DNA from: Haliovirga abyssi
GTDB taxonomy: Bacteria > Fusobacteriota > Fusobacteriia > Fusobacteriales > Haliovirgaceae
Assembly: GCF_030295325.1 (NCBI RefSeq)
Contig: NZ_AP027059.1
Span: 930,001 to 994,000, forward strand
Length of the DNA stretch: 64,000 bases
Direction: 5' to 3'
How positions within the stretch are numbered: the stretch's first letter is position 1; the number at the start of each line of letters is the position of its first letter. Positions 20,784 through 29,872 of the stretch are shown in pieces. The position numbers were made by a program, and so were the translations under genes. Under the pieces are notes generated by a model that was given only the letters and a program-made list of their open reading frames with translations, ran no database searches and was not told the DNA's origin.

Positions 20784-22049
20784 ATGGGATATATCAAAAA
20801 GAAAATAATAAGTTTTTCATTTATAGTTTTAAATATACTGTTTTATATAATTTGTTCAATGATATTAAATATAAAATTTAATTTTAATTTCACAATTTTT
20901 AGTATAATATTATTTACCATATTTTTTTTGGGAAATATATATGATTTTCAAGATAATAAATATAAAACAAAAATGTTTTTCACTTCAAGTGTTATAAATT
21001 TAAGTTTAAGTTTATTAATAATAAGTTATGGATTAAAAAATATTGCTATTCTAGTATTATTTGAATATATATTTCAAAATATCATAAAATTTATAATTTT
21101 GAATTTTATGATAAAGACAGAAAATATTTTAGTATTAGGAGAAAAAAATATAAATTATGAGATAATTAAAGAGTTGGCTATAAAAAATGGAAGATATATT
21201 ACAAAAGGGATGGTGGAGATTAAAAATAATAAATTAAAAAATTTAGAAGAGAAAATAAAAAAAGATGATATAGATATATTAATACTAAACTTACAAAAAC
21301 CAATTGCAGAAGATATATTAGGGGAATTATTAAAAATAAAAATGAGTGGTATTAAATTATATGATTTTTTAAATTTTTATGAAGCTATTGAAGAAAAAGT
21401 ACCTGTAAAAGCAATAAATGAAGAATGGTTTTTATTTGGAGAAGGATTTGATATAATTCATAATGGTTTTAATCAAAGATTAAAAAGAGTACTAGATATA
21501 ATTATGTCTTTAATTATATTTATACCCGCATTCCCAATAATGATTATTGCAGCAATAATTGTAAAAATTGAATCTAAGGGACCAATATTTTTTGTACAAG
21601 AAAGAATAGGTATGGGGAATAAACCGTTTAAAATTATTAAATTTAGATCTATGAAAGCAGATGCAGAAAAAGAAGGGCCACAATGGGCAAAAAAAAAGGA
21701 TGATAGAGTTACAAAATTTGGAAAAATAATGAGAAAAACTAGAATTGATGAGTTACCTCAACTTATAAATGTTATGAATGGAGAAATGACATTTATAGGT
21801 CCAAGACCAGAAAGGCAACATTTTATTGATGTGTTAGAAAATACAATACCATTTTATAATATAAGGCATTCAGTGAAACCAGGTCTTACAGGTTGGGCAC
21901 AAGTTAATTATTCTTATGGGGCTTCAATAGAAGATGCTTTTGAAAAATTACAATATGATTTATATTACATAAAACATCAATCGCTAGTATTAGATATAAG
22001 TATTTTCTTTAAGACAGTGAAAACAGTTATATTTGGAAGAGGTCAATAA
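20784..22049 (+). CDS. Undecaprenyl-phosphate sugar phosphotransferase (exopolysaccharide family)
   Basis: Probably moves a sugar-1-phosphate onto undecaprenyl phosphate to start polysaccharide synthesis. The 421-aa protein has several N-terminal membrane helices (about residues 8-110), a cytoplasmic Rossmann-like middle, a further helix at about 235-260, and the WcaJ/WbaP-type catalytic domain: FFVQERIGMGNKPFKIIKFRSM, TRIDELPQLINVMNGEM, IGPRPE and RHSVKPGLTGWAQ. No other polysaccharide genes adjoin it, which is unusual for this family. GAGGTGGCG precedes the ATG. Confidence 0.9.
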   Translation: MGYIKKKIISFSFIVLNILFYIICSMILNIKFNFNFTIFSIILFTIFFLGNIYDFQDNKYKTKMFFTSSVINLSLSLLIISYGLKNIAILVLFEYIFQNIIKFIILNFMIKTENILVLGEKNINYEIIKELAIKNGRYITKGMVEIKNNKLKNLEEKIKKDDIDILILNLQKPIAEDILGELLKIKMSGIKLYDFLNFYEAIEEKVPVKAINEEWFLFGEGFDIIHNGFNQRLKRVLDIIMSLIIFIPAFPIMIIAAIIVKIESKGPIFFVQERIGMGNKPFKIIKFRSMKADAEKEGPQWAKKKDDRVTKFGKIMRKTRIDELPQLINVMNGEMTFIGPRPERQHFIDVLENTIPFYNIRHSVKPGLTGWAQVNYSYGASIEDAFEKLQYDLYYIKHQSLVLDISIFFKTVKTVIFGRGQ

Positions 22050-22060
22050 AATCAATGGTT

Positions 22061-22089
22061 TTAAAATTTTGAACAGATACTGCTATAAT
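22061..22089 (+). promoter_or_regulatory. Extended -10 promoter of the NfeD-like gene
   Basis: TTAAAA, a 17-bp spacer ending TGC, and a perfect TATAAT at 22084-22089, just upstream of the NfeD-like gene. Confidence 0.5.
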
Positions 22090-22108
22090 AGAAAAAGGGG
22101 TGATAAAG

Positions 22109-22510
22109 TTGTATATTTTATTAGCATTGGGAATTTTATGCTTTGTTTTAGAAATACTTACTCCAGGAATATTTTTATTTTTTAGTATAGGCGTTTCATT
22201 TATTGTGACATCTTTGTTTTCACTATTTATAAAAGATATTTTTATATTAAGTTTTATATTAGCTTTGTTATCTTTAGGTATGTTTATATTGTTAAAAAAA
22301 TCAAAATTTTTAAATAAAAAAACAGATTATAAAGCAAATGTAGATAACTATTCTGGAAAATCTGGTGTAGTTACAAAAAAGATGGAGAATAATAGATATT
22401 TGATTAAAGTTTTTGGAGAAGAGTGGATAGGAATAAGTGAAAAGCAGTTGGAAAAAGGAGATAGCGTAGTAATAGATAAAATTGATGGGACAAAATTAAT
22501 TTTAAAATAA
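22109..22510 (+). CDS. NfeD-like membrane protein
   Basis: A 133-aa protein. The N-terminal membrane segments (about residues 1-70) begin YILLALGILCFVLEILTPGIFLFF, with the ELxxPG turn typical of NfeD, and are followed by a small OB-fold domain (about 80-133: YSGKSGVVTKKMENNRYLIKVFGEEW). NfeD proteins commonly pair with SPFH/stomatin proteins, and one is encoded about 2 kb downstream at 24460, though separated by a kinase gene. The TTG start at 22109 fits AAAGGGGTGAT; the GTG at 22100 is inside that site. Confidence 0.8.
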   Translation: MYILLALGILCFVLEILTPGIFLFFSIGVSFIVTSLFSLFIKDIFILSFILALLSLGMFILLKKSKFLNKKTDYKANVDNYSGKSGVVTKKMENNRYLIKVFGEEWIGISEKQLEKGDSVVIDKIDGTKLILK

Positions 22511-22515
22511 TTTAA

Positions 22516-22717
22516 GGGATATTAAAAAAATAAGTTTTATATATTTTGTTATAAAAACGGTTGAAGAACATTTAAAAAATATTTCTATATATTTTGTTGT
22601 AAAAACGCTTGAATCGTTGCGTATTTTAAAACAAAAGGATAAAGTTATTTTTAAAGTGTTCCTAAATTATTGCATATTTTAAAACAAAATTGGAATGTTA
22701 TTTTTAAGCCATTCCTA
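22516..22717. repeat. Family B 50-bp repeat array: two direct and two inverted units
   Basis: Units at about 22516-22564 and 22566-22614 run GAACATTTAAAAAATA...TTTTGTTGTAAAAACGCTTGAA. Units at about 22615-22664 and 22668-22717 are in the opposite orientation (TTGCGTATTTTAAAACAAAA...GTTATTTTTAAAGTGTTCC). The whole array reappears reverse-complemented at 42846-43046; the 24 bases at 42847-42870 are the exact complement of 22692-22715. It fills the gap before the histidine kinase gene. Confidence 0.88.
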
Positions 22718-22734
22718 GCTGGGAGATATAAATT

Positions 22735-24459
22735 ATGAAATTGTATTCTAAAATATTATTAATGCTAATAATTCTTTTTATAATTCCTGGTTTTTTGATT
22801 GGATTAATATATTTTAATAAAACAAATAATCAATATAATAATATTTTAGTAAAAGAAGTTATAAATCAAAGTGATGAAATTAATTTTTCTATAGTAAAAG
22901 AGTATGAATTTTATAAAGAAAAATTTCAAAGAGAAATGGAGAATATGAGTATTTCCACAGTTAAAAATGAATGTGATAGTATAGAAAAAATTTTAGGTAA
23001 AGGCTCTGATTTAAAAGATGAAATTATAGTTTTGAAAGACAGAATTGTTTTTTTGTATTATATAAATGGCTATAAATTAGAAAAATATATTACAGAATTT
23101 GATTATAGAAAAATATTTTTGAGAAATTCATATGAAAAATATGTAGTATATTCAAATAATGATCTGGAAAATATTATGTTGTCAGATTTTTATGATAAGG
23201 TAAGTAGGAAAATTTATAAAGATATAGGAGAAAAAAAATATTTAGAAAAAGTAAAAAGAGATAATAAAAAAGTAATTAGAAATAATATATTAATCAATAA
23301 TAAAAATTATTCGAGTGTATATTTTCCATTAAAATATTTTGGAAAAACATGGGGGATTGGAATATTATATTTAGAGAAAAAAAGTTTTGAAAATTTTTTA
23401 GATTTTTTTAGAAAAAATGCGATGTTATTGGCTTTTATTATTATAATTTTAGGTATAATATTTACTGCATTTATATATTTAATTATAGCGGTACCAATAA
23501 AAAAAATAGAAGGCTTTACACAGAAAATAATAAAAGGTGATATAAATACAGAAGTAAAAATCAAATCAAATGATGAGTTGGGAAGTTTAGCAAATAATAT
23601 AAATAATATGGTTAAAAAACTAAGAGATAGAATAGAAGCTCAAAAAATAATTCAGAGAATGATTTCTAATGAGGAAATTAGGAAAGAATATATTGATTCT
23701 ATTGAGAAAAAAAATAAAAAATTAAAATATCTTTTAGAAGAATTAAAGAATACACAAGCTATGTTAATTGAAAAGGGTAAAATGTCTACGATAGCTCATA
23801 TTTCAGGAGAAATAGCGCATGAACTAAATTCACCATTAAGCACAATATTAACTAATGCAGAAATGTTAAAGATGGATACGGACGATAAAGAGATATTAGA
23901 AAAGATGGAAGATATTGAGATAGCGGTAAAAACCTCTAAAATGATAGTTGATAAGTTTCTGAAAGAATGCAAAGTTGAGAGCGAAAATTATAGAGTTATA
24001 AAAATAAACAATGTTTTTACAGAAGTTTTAAGAATGAAAAGCAAAATTAACAAAGATATTGAATTTGGATTGAGATATATTGGGAGGAGTACGCCAAATG
24101 TATATGGAGAATATGGAGAAATTAGAAGCATAATTGAAAATTTATTAGAAAATAGTATAGAATCAATTTACAAAGCAAAACAAACAAAAGAAAAAATTGG
24201 AAAAATTAAAATTTTTATAATTGAAAAAAATGAGTATATCAAAATTATTGTAAAAGATAATGGGAAAGGGATGACACCAGAAGAGTATAAAGAAATTTTT
24301 GATCTGTTTTACAATATTGAAAAAAATGAAAGTAGAATGAGATTAATAGTTGTTAAAAATATTTTGAAACATTATAGTGGAGAAATAAAAGTAAAAAGTA
24401 AATATGATTATGGAACAATGGTAAAAATAAAAATTTTAAAAATGAAGGAGGAGATTTAA
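22735..24459 (+). CDS. Sensor histidine kinase with degenerate ATP lid
   Basis: A membrane kinase of 574 aa. TM1 at about residues 5-27, a roughly 200-residue external sensing region without a recognised fold, TM2 at about 229-253, HAMP (about 251-303), a coiled coil, and a HisKA H-box AHISGEIAHELNSPLS with phospho-His about 362. The ATPase domain keeps the N box (ENLLENSIESI, Asn about 473) and G1 box (DNGKGM, about 508). The G2 box expected as GTGLGL reads ESRMRLIVVKN, so nucleotide handling may be altered. No response regulator adjoins. The SPFH gene begins directly at its stop. Confidence 0.87.
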   Translation: MKLYSKILLMLIILFIIPGFLIGLIYFNKTNNQYNNILVKEVINQSDEINFSIVKEYEFYKEKFQREMENMSISTVKNECDSIEKILGKGSDLKDEIIVLKDRIVFLYYINGYKLEKYITEFDYRKIFLRNSYEKYVVYSNNDLENIMLSDFYDKVSRKIYKDIGEKKYLEKVKRDNKKVIRNNILINNKNYSSVYFPLKYFGKTWGIGILYLEKKSFENFLDFFRKNAMLLAFIIIILGIIFTAFIYLIIAVPIKKIEGFTQKIIKGDINTEVKIKSNDELGSLANNINNMVKKLRDRIEAQKIIQRMISNEEIRKEYIDSIEKKNKKLKYLLEELKNTQAMLIEKGKMSTIAHISGEIAHELNSPLSTILTNAEMLKMDTDDKEILEKMEDIEIAVKTSKMIVDKFLKECKVESENYRVIKINNVFTEVLRMKSKINKDIEFGLRYIGRSTPNVYGEYGEIRSIIENLLENSIESIYKAKQTKEKIGKIKIFIIEKNEYIKIIVKDNGKGMTPEEYKEIFDLFYNIEKNESRMRLIVVKNILKHYSGEIKVKSKYDYGTMVKIKILKMKEEI

Positions 24460-25443
24460 ATGTTTGAAGTTTTTAGTATTGCTTTTTTGATTTTTGTAGT
24501 AATATTTATATTAAGAGGTATAATTGTTGTAAGGCAAGCAGAAGTAATTGTTATTGAGAGGTTGGGGAGTTATAATAGGACTTTATCAAATGGACTAAAT
24601 TTTATAATTCCAATATTTGAAACACCAAGAACAGTTGTATGGAAATATGTAAAAGCTAGTTTGGACAATCAAAGTGTATATCAAACAAAAAATGTAACAA
24701 GAATTGATTTGAGAGAAACAGTATATGATTTTCCAAAACAAAATGTAATCACAAAAGATAATGTTACAATAGAAATTAATGCATTATTGTATTTTCAGAT
24801 AACGGATCCTAAAAAAATTGCATATGAGATAAATAATTTGCCAGATGCAATAGAAAAATTAACTCAAACAACTCTTAGAAATGTAATAGGAGAGCTTGAT
24901 TTAGATGAGACATTAGTATCAAGAGATACAATAAATAGTAAATTAAGATTAATATTAGATGAAGCAACAGATAAATGGGGAGTAAAAGTAAATAGAGTAG
25001 AACTTCAAGATATAATACCTCCTAAAGAGATTAGAACAGCAATGGAAAAACAGATGAAAGCAGAAAGAGATAAAAGAGCTTCAATATTAACAGCAGAAGG
25101 AGCTAAAAAGGCAAAAATATTGAATGCTGAGGGCGAAAGAGATTCTCAAATTGCAAGAGCTGAAGGGATAAAACGTTCAAATATACTAAAAGCAGAAGGA
25201 GAAGCAGAGGCGAGATTAAAAGTAGCATCAGCAGAAGCAAAAACAATAAATATGATAACAGATTCAATTGATATAGAGAAAACAGATTCTGTAAATTACC
25301 TTGTAGCATTAAAATATATAGAAGCATTAAAGAATATAAGTGAAGGTTCAAATGATAAAGTTGTATTTATGCCATATGAAACATCAGGTTTATTAAGCTC
25401 ATTAGGAAGTATAAAAGAACTTTTCGATAACAGTAAAAAATAG
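24460..25443 (+). CDS. SPFH/band 7 (stomatin, QmcA-like) protein
   Basis: A 327-aa membrane-anchored scaffold with one N-terminal helix (about residues 4-22), the SPFH core (VVRQAEVIVIERLG, NGLNFIIPIFET, VITKDNVTIEINALLYFQI) and a long Ala/Glu-rich coiled coil (AMEKQMKAERDKRA, ILTAEGAKKAKILNAEGE, repeated AEG motifs). Such proteins form large oligomers and often associate with FtsH or NfeD proteins. The start immediately follows the kinase stop, with AAGGAGGAG inside the kinase gene. A terminator directly follows, so kinase and SPFH form a two-gene operon. Confidence 0.93.
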   Translation: MFEVFSIAFLIFVVIFILRGIIVVRQAEVIVIERLGSYNRTLSNGLNFIIPIFETPRTVVWKYVKASLDNQSVYQTKNVTRIDLRETVYDFPKQNVITKDNVTIEINALLYFQITDPKKIAYEINNLPDAIEKLTQTTLRNVIGELDLDETLVSRDTINSKLRLILDEATDKWGVKVNRVELQDIIPPKEIRTAMEKQMKAERDKRASILTAEGAKKAKILNAEGERDSQIARAEGIKRSNILKAEGEAEARLKVASAEAKTINMITDSIDIEKTDSVNYLVALKYIEALKNISEGSNDKVVFMPYETSGLLSSLGSIKELFDNSKK

Positions 25444-25465
25444 AGAGGGTTATCCCTCTTTATTT
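25444..25465 (+). terminator. Rho-independent terminator after the SPFH gene
   Basis: AGAGGG, TTAT loop, CCCTCT, then a T-rich run, directly after the stop codon. Confidence 0.85.
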
Positions 25466-25501
25466 TATGGGCAAATTTTTGAAAGATAAGAAGGAGAAAA
25501 A

Positions 25502-28237
25502 ATGCTAATAAAAGAATTACTTGAAGCAATTACAGAAGATTATAATTTAGAAAAAGGAGCAGAATTATATAAAAAAAATAAAATAATATATTATGAAGCT
25601 AAAAAAGAGCTTTCAAATGTTTATTCAGTTGAAGCAAGAATAAATGATTATGGAGAAATAAAAAATGTTTCTCTATTTTTAAATTTTGAAAAAGAGTATT
25701 TATCTAATTTTAATTGTAGTTGTTATTCTCATTTTATTTGTAGTCATATAGTGGCGACTGTTTTAAAATTTTCAGATGAAACAAAAGAAATAAAAAACAA
25801 AAAAATAAAAAATAAATTTTTGAAATACAGATACAATATAAAAGGAAATAAAGTAGAAGTAGATTATGAAATAGAAATTAAAAATTGGATAAAGGGTTAT
25901 GGAGAATTAAAGAGCAATATAGAAAAATATTTAGAGAATATGAGTTATAATGAAAGGGCTATTTTGTATGAAATAAAAAAAAATAGAAATTATAAAATAA
26001 CGTATAAAATAGCTGAAATATTAAAAAAATTAAACATTGAATTAAAGCTAGAATTAGAAAAATATTTAATTTATAAAGAAGAGGATAAAATAGAGATAAA
26101 AAAAATTTATGATAAAGTTAGAAATAAAAATATAGTTAAAGTAGAAGATAAAGATATAATTAAATTTAAAGGAAAAGAGATCACTCCTAAGATTATATTT
26201 GAAGATTTAATGAAAATATATATTAAAGGGAATGTGAAATTTTCAGAAGAGCTAAAAAAATATGTATTATATGAAGAAGAGGTAAAATATATATTAAATT
26301 TTAAAATGCATAAAAAAAGAGTTCTGTTATACCCAGAAATTATAATTGATAATAAAAAGTATAAAAATGAAGAGATATTAAAAATAGATGCAACTTATCA
26401 CAGGATTTCTGAATATGAATATAGAAGAATTAATATTGATGAGTATAAAGAATATATAGGGTTTCTTAAAAATAAAAATCTGAAATTTACAGGTAAGCTA
26501 TTTATTTGCGAAAATAGATTTTTTAAAGAAAACTATAATAAAATTAATAAAAATTGGGTTGTGAATGGAATCAACAAAATAAAACTTGAAAAAGAGGTTA
26601 AATTAAATTTTAATGATAAAAATACAAGTTTAAAAATAAAATATAAAATAAAAAATAGGGATTTAGAAAATGAAGAGTTATTAAATATAAAAAAATATAA
26701 TTTTGATGTACAAAATGATAAAATATATTATGTACAACCAAATGGTGAAAATATAGAGAATTATGAATTTTCTGGGACAAAAGAAGAGTTATTGTGTAAT
26801 GTAGAAAAATTAAAAGATAAATTTAAATTAGATACTGGAAAGATATTTTTTAAAGATATAAAATTAAATAATAGATTAAAATCTTTATTAAGAGATTATC
26901 AAAAAGATGGAGTTAAATGGCTAAAATTTTTAGATGAATTTAAATTTTCAGGAATTTTAGCAGATGATATGGGGCTTGGAAAAACAATACAAAGTATAGC
27001 TATGATTGATGAGCTTTCTAATAATGAAATGATATTAATAGTTGCACCGAAATCATTAATATATAATTGGAAAGAAGAGATAGAAAAATTTTTGCCAAGT
27101 ATAAATGATAAAGTTGTAATATATGATGGAGGAATTGGAAAGAGGAAAAAGATTTTTGAAGAAATAAAAAAATCTAGTGTAATCTTAACATCATATAGCA
27201 TTTTGAGAAAAGATTTTGAAAAGTTTGAAGAGTTTGAATTTAGATATATGATACTGGATGAAGCGCAACATATAAAAAATAGGAATACTGTTATTTATAA
27301 AGCAATAAGTAAAATAAAAAGTCACACAAAATTAGCATTAACAGGAACACCTATTGAAAATTCAATAAAAGAATTATGGACAATTTTTGAATTTTTAATG
27401 CCAGGATATTTAGGACGTTATGAACAATATAATACAAAAGAAGGAATGGAATATTTAAAATATAAACTGGCACCCTTTATACTTCGAAGGGAAAAAGTAG
27501 ATGTTTTAAAAGAGTTACCAGAAAAAATAGAACAAATAGTAAAAGTAGAGTTTTCGGACAAGCAAAGAGATTATTATGAACATATATTAGAAAATATGAG
27601 AAATAAAGTATATGATAGTATTGAAGAAAAAGGTTTTTCAAAATCATATTTTACAATTTTATCAGCGATTACATATTTGAGAGAGATATGTAATCATCCT
27701 AAACTTATAGAGGGAGGGAAAGATATTCCTTCGGGAAAATTTGAATTATTAAAAGAATTAATTGATGAAGCAATTGAAGGAAATCATAAAATTTTAATTT
27801 TTAGTCAATTTGTAAAAATGCTAGAAATTGTAAAAAGTCATTTGGAACATAAAAAAATAAAATTTGAAATTTTAACAGGTCAAACCAAAGAAAGAGGAGA
27901 AACAGTAAAGAGATTTAATACAGATGAAACTATAAAAATATTTTTAATTAGTTTAAAAGCTGGTGGGGTTGGGTTAAATTTAACTTCTGCTGATACAGTA
28001 ATACATATAGATCCTTGGTGGAATCCTATGACTGAAAATCAAGCTACAGATAGAGTATATAGAATAGGGCAAACTAGAAATGTAAATGTATATAAGCTGA
28101 TAGTTAAAAAATCTATTGAAGAAAAAATATTGAAAATTCAAAATAGGAAGAAAGAACTTTTTGATACTATAATAAGTGGAAATAAAGAGGCTACAGGTAG
28201 GTTAACCATAGAGGATTTAAAAGATATTTTAGAATAA
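25502..28237 (+). CDS. SWIM zinc finger SNF2-family DNA helicase/translocase
   Basis: A 911-aa ATP-dependent DNA translocase. The N-terminal SWIM zinc finger (Cys72-x-Cys74...Cys80-x-His82, CSCYSHFICSH) is followed by a long Lys/Glu-rich middle and a C-terminal SNF2 motor. Walker A is DDMGLGKTIQ (about residue 487), motif II is DEAQH (about 585), and LTGTPIENS, then SLKAGGVGLNLTSADTVI and DRVYRIGQT complete the helicase motifs. Bacterial members (HepA/SNF2 with SWIM) are linked to chromatin remodelling-like or repair roles, which are not proven. AAGGAG precedes the ATG. It is followed by the nucleoid protein gene ybaB. Confidence 0.92.
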   Translation: MLIKELLEAITEDYNLEKGAELYKKNKIIYYEAKKELSNVYSVEARINDYGEIKNVSLFLNFEKEYLSNFNCSCYSHFICSHIVATVLKFSDETKEIKNKKIKNKFLKYRYNIKGNKVEVDYEIEIKNWIKGYGELKSNIEKYLENMSYNERAILYEIKKNRNYKITYKIAEILKKLNIELKLELEKYLIYKEEDKIEIKKIYDKVRNKNIVKVEDKDIIKFKGKEITPKIIFEDLMKIYIKGNVKFSEELKKYVLYEEEVKYILNFKMHKKRVLLYPEIIIDNKKYKNEEILKIDATYHRISEYEYRRINIDEYKEYIGFLKNKNLKFTGKLFICENRFFKENYNKINKNWVVNGINKIKLEKEVKLNFNDKNTSLKIKYKIKNRDLENEELLNIKKYNFDVQNDKIYYVQPNGENIENYEFSGTKEELLCNVEKLKDKFKLDTGKIFFKDIKLNNRLKSLLRDYQKDGVKWLKFLDEFKFSGILADDMGLGKTIQSIAMIDELSNNEMILIVAPKSLIYNWKEEIEKFLPSINDKVVIYDGGIGKRKKIFEEIKKSSVILTSYSILRKDFEKFEEFEFRYMILDEAQHIKNRNTVIYKAISKIKSHTKLALTGTPIENSIKELWTIFEFLMPGYLGRYEQYNTKEGMEYLKYKLAPFILRREKVDVLKELPEKIEQIVKVEFSDKQRDYYEHILENMRNKVYDSIEEKGFSKSYFTILSAITYLREICNHPKLIEGGKDIPSGKFELLKELIDEAIEGNHKILIFSQFVKMLEIVKSHLEHKKIKFEILTGQTKERGETVKRFNTDETIKIFLISLKAGGVGLNLTSADTVIHIDPWWNPMTENQATDRVYRIGQTRNVNVYKLIVKKSIEEKILKIQNRKKELFDTIISGNKEATGRLTIEDLKDILE

Positions 28238-28341
28238 TTATTGAAAGATATTTTTAAATATGATATAATAAAGAACGTTTAAAATCAATTTATTTATTTG
28301 ATGAGCCGTTTTTAATAAAATGTGAGGAGGATAATAATTTC

Positions 28342-28689
28342 ATGGTAAGAAAATTAAAATCAAAAGAAAGTAATGGTGGAGGGAACTCTAAAAATTTAAT
28401 AAAGCAAGCACAAGAAATGCAAAAGAAGATGCTTTTGGTTCAAGAATCACTAAAGGAAAAAGAGATAGAAGCTTCAGTTGGCGGTGGAGCTGTTGTAGCA
28501 AAAGTTAATGGTCAAAAAGAATTAATAGGGATTGAATTATCGAAAGATATAGTTGATCCAGAAGATATTGAAATGCTACAAGATTTAATAGTTTCTGCTG
28601 TAAAAGAAGCAATGAGACAAGCAGAAGAAATGGCAGAAAAAGAGATGGGCAAAGTTACAGGTGGACTTGATATACCAGGATTAATTTAA
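28342..28689 (+). CDS. ybaB: YbaB/EbfC family nucleoid-associated protein
   Basis: A 115-aa DNA-binding protein. The C-terminal 95 residues follow the family: LIKQAQEMQKKM, VGGGAVVAKVNGQKELIGIELS, DPEDIEMLQDLIVSAVKEA and a Gly-rich end. There is an extra basic N-terminal stretch (about 18 residues, MVRKLKSKESNGGG). In other genomes ybaB usually sits between dnaX and recR; here it lies after the SNF2 helicase. GGAGGA is 11 bases upstream of the ATG, a little far. Confidence 0.93.
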   Translation: MVRKLKSKESNGGGNSKNLIKQAQEMQKKMLLVQESLKEKEIEASVGGGAVVAKVNGQKELIGIELSKDIVDPEDIEMLQDLIVSAVKEAMRQAEEMAEKEMGKVTGGLDIPGLI

Positions 28690-28711
28690 GAGAGGTTTGC
28701 CTCTCTTTTTT
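28688..28711 (+). terminator. Rho-independent terminator after ybaB
   Basis: The stem AAGAGAGG / CCTCTCTT with loop TTTG and a T tract begins within the ybaB stop codon. Confidence 0.88.
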
Positions 28712-28734
28712 AGTTTGTTAGGGGAAAGTTGGAA

Positions 28735-28757
28735 CTACAGGATTAACACTGATGAAT
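28735..28757. repeat. Degenerate intergenic ATTAACACTGATGA-type repeat
   Basis: ACAGGATTAACACTGATGAA lies in the gap before the esterase gene. From memory this resembles short degenerate repeats common in intergenic DNA of many bacteria. A related tandem form is at 54821-54846. Confidence 0.4.
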
Positions 28758-28831
28758 AAATGAGAAGAGATAATAAAAAAATTAAGATAGACCAAATAGA
28801 AATAACAATATTATTAATAGGAGTGAAAAAG

Positions 28832-29872
28832 TTGAAGAAATGGTTATTATTAGTACTATTATTTTTAGTTATAGGATGTAATAAATTTAATGATGAAATA
28901 TTAAATTATAATAGTGTAAAAAAAATAAATAATAAAAAATATAATTCTGAAAAAAGCAAAAAAGGGGTAAAGAAAATGGAATTTCAATCTTTTATGTTAG
29001 AAAATAATATAAAAAAAAATAGTATTAAAAGTAAATTTGTTCCAGAAACTATGGAATATTATGTTTTATTACCCCAAAATTATAATAAAAATAAAAAATA
29101 TCCTGTATTATATCTTTTACATGGAATTACAGATAAAGCAGAATATTGGTTTGACAAAGCAGAAATTTTAAGTAGATATAAAGAAATTAGAAATAAGAAA
29201 ATAATTGGAGATATGATTTTGATTTTCCCAGAATCTGGAAATGATGGTAGAAGCTGGTATACTAATTTTGAAAGAGATAAAAAAAATAAATATGAAGATT
29301 ATTTTATAAAAGAGCTTATTCCAGATGTAGAAAAAAAATATTCTGTATATAAATCACCGGATAAAAGAGCTATTGCTGGGTTTTCTATGGGTGGATATGG
29401 AGCGTATGCTTTGTTTATGAGAAATATAGAGAAGTTTAAAGTTGTAGGTTCTTTTGCAGGAGCATTAAATTTAAATAGAGTAGCTTTTAATAAAAAAGAA
29501 TTAGGTGTATATAAATTTTTATGGTTGCCAGATATATTTATTAAGGATGAAAATGGAAAATCATTTGAATATTCTTTTGGGAATTTTCCTATGAAATGGT
29601 TAAATAAAAATCCATATAAATTAATTGATAAACTATATAAAGAAAAAAAAGATGAACTTAAATCAAAATATTTTTATTTGAGCGTTGGGAAAAATGATAT
29701 AGAGGATTATCATATGATTTACCAATGGCAGGATATGTGTGAAAAATTAGAAAAGTATAAATTGAATTATAAGGCTAATTTAGTAGAAAATGAAGAGCAT
29801 ACTTGGGAATATGTTAGAAGAGATTTTGAAAATTTATTATTATATGTTTGGGATAAGTTAGAGGAGGAATAG
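28832..29872 (+). CDS. Lipoprotein esterase (alpha/beta hydrolase, esterase D-like)
   Basis: A secreted, lipid-anchored hydrolase of 346 aa. Starting at TTG 28832 (six bases after AATAGGAGTG) gives a clean signal peptide KKWLLLVLLFLVIGC with a lipobox; the longer in-frame start at 28760 would bury it. The esterase domain has LYLLHGITDKAEYW, the nucleophile elbow AGFSMGGYGAY (Ser about 185), VGKNDIEDY as the likely acid region and EEHTWEYV with the likely His. The substrate is unknown: feruloyl, acetyl-xylan and S-formylglutathione relatives share this pattern. The stop shares a base with mnmA. Confidence 0.87.
   Translation: MKKWLLLVLLFLVIGCNKFNDEILNYNSVKKINNKKYNSEKSKKGVKKMEFQSFMLENNIKKNSIKSKFVPETMEYYVLLPQNYNKNKKYPVLYLLHGITDKAEYWFDKAEILSRYKEIRNKKIIGDMILIFPESGNDGRSWYTNFERDKKNKYEDYFIKELIPDVEKKYSVYKSPDKRAIAGFSMGGYGAYALFMRNIEKFKVVGSFAGALNLNRVAFNKKELGVYKFLWLPDIFIKDENGKSFEYSFGNFPMKWLNKNPYKLIDKLYKEKKDELKSKYFYLSVGKNDIEDYHMIYQWQDMCEKLEKYKLNYKANLVENEEHTWEYVRRDFENLLLYVWDKLEEE

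Noticed and set aside
22516-22717. CRISPR array
   Set aside because: Units are about 50 bp, directly abutting, in both orientations and diverged. There are no unique spacers and no cas genes.
28277-28326. Additional family B unit before ybaB
   Set aside because: It begins GAACGTTTAAAA but the other half (GCCGTTTTTAATAAAA) is in the wrong orientation and otherwise dissimilar; too weak to call.
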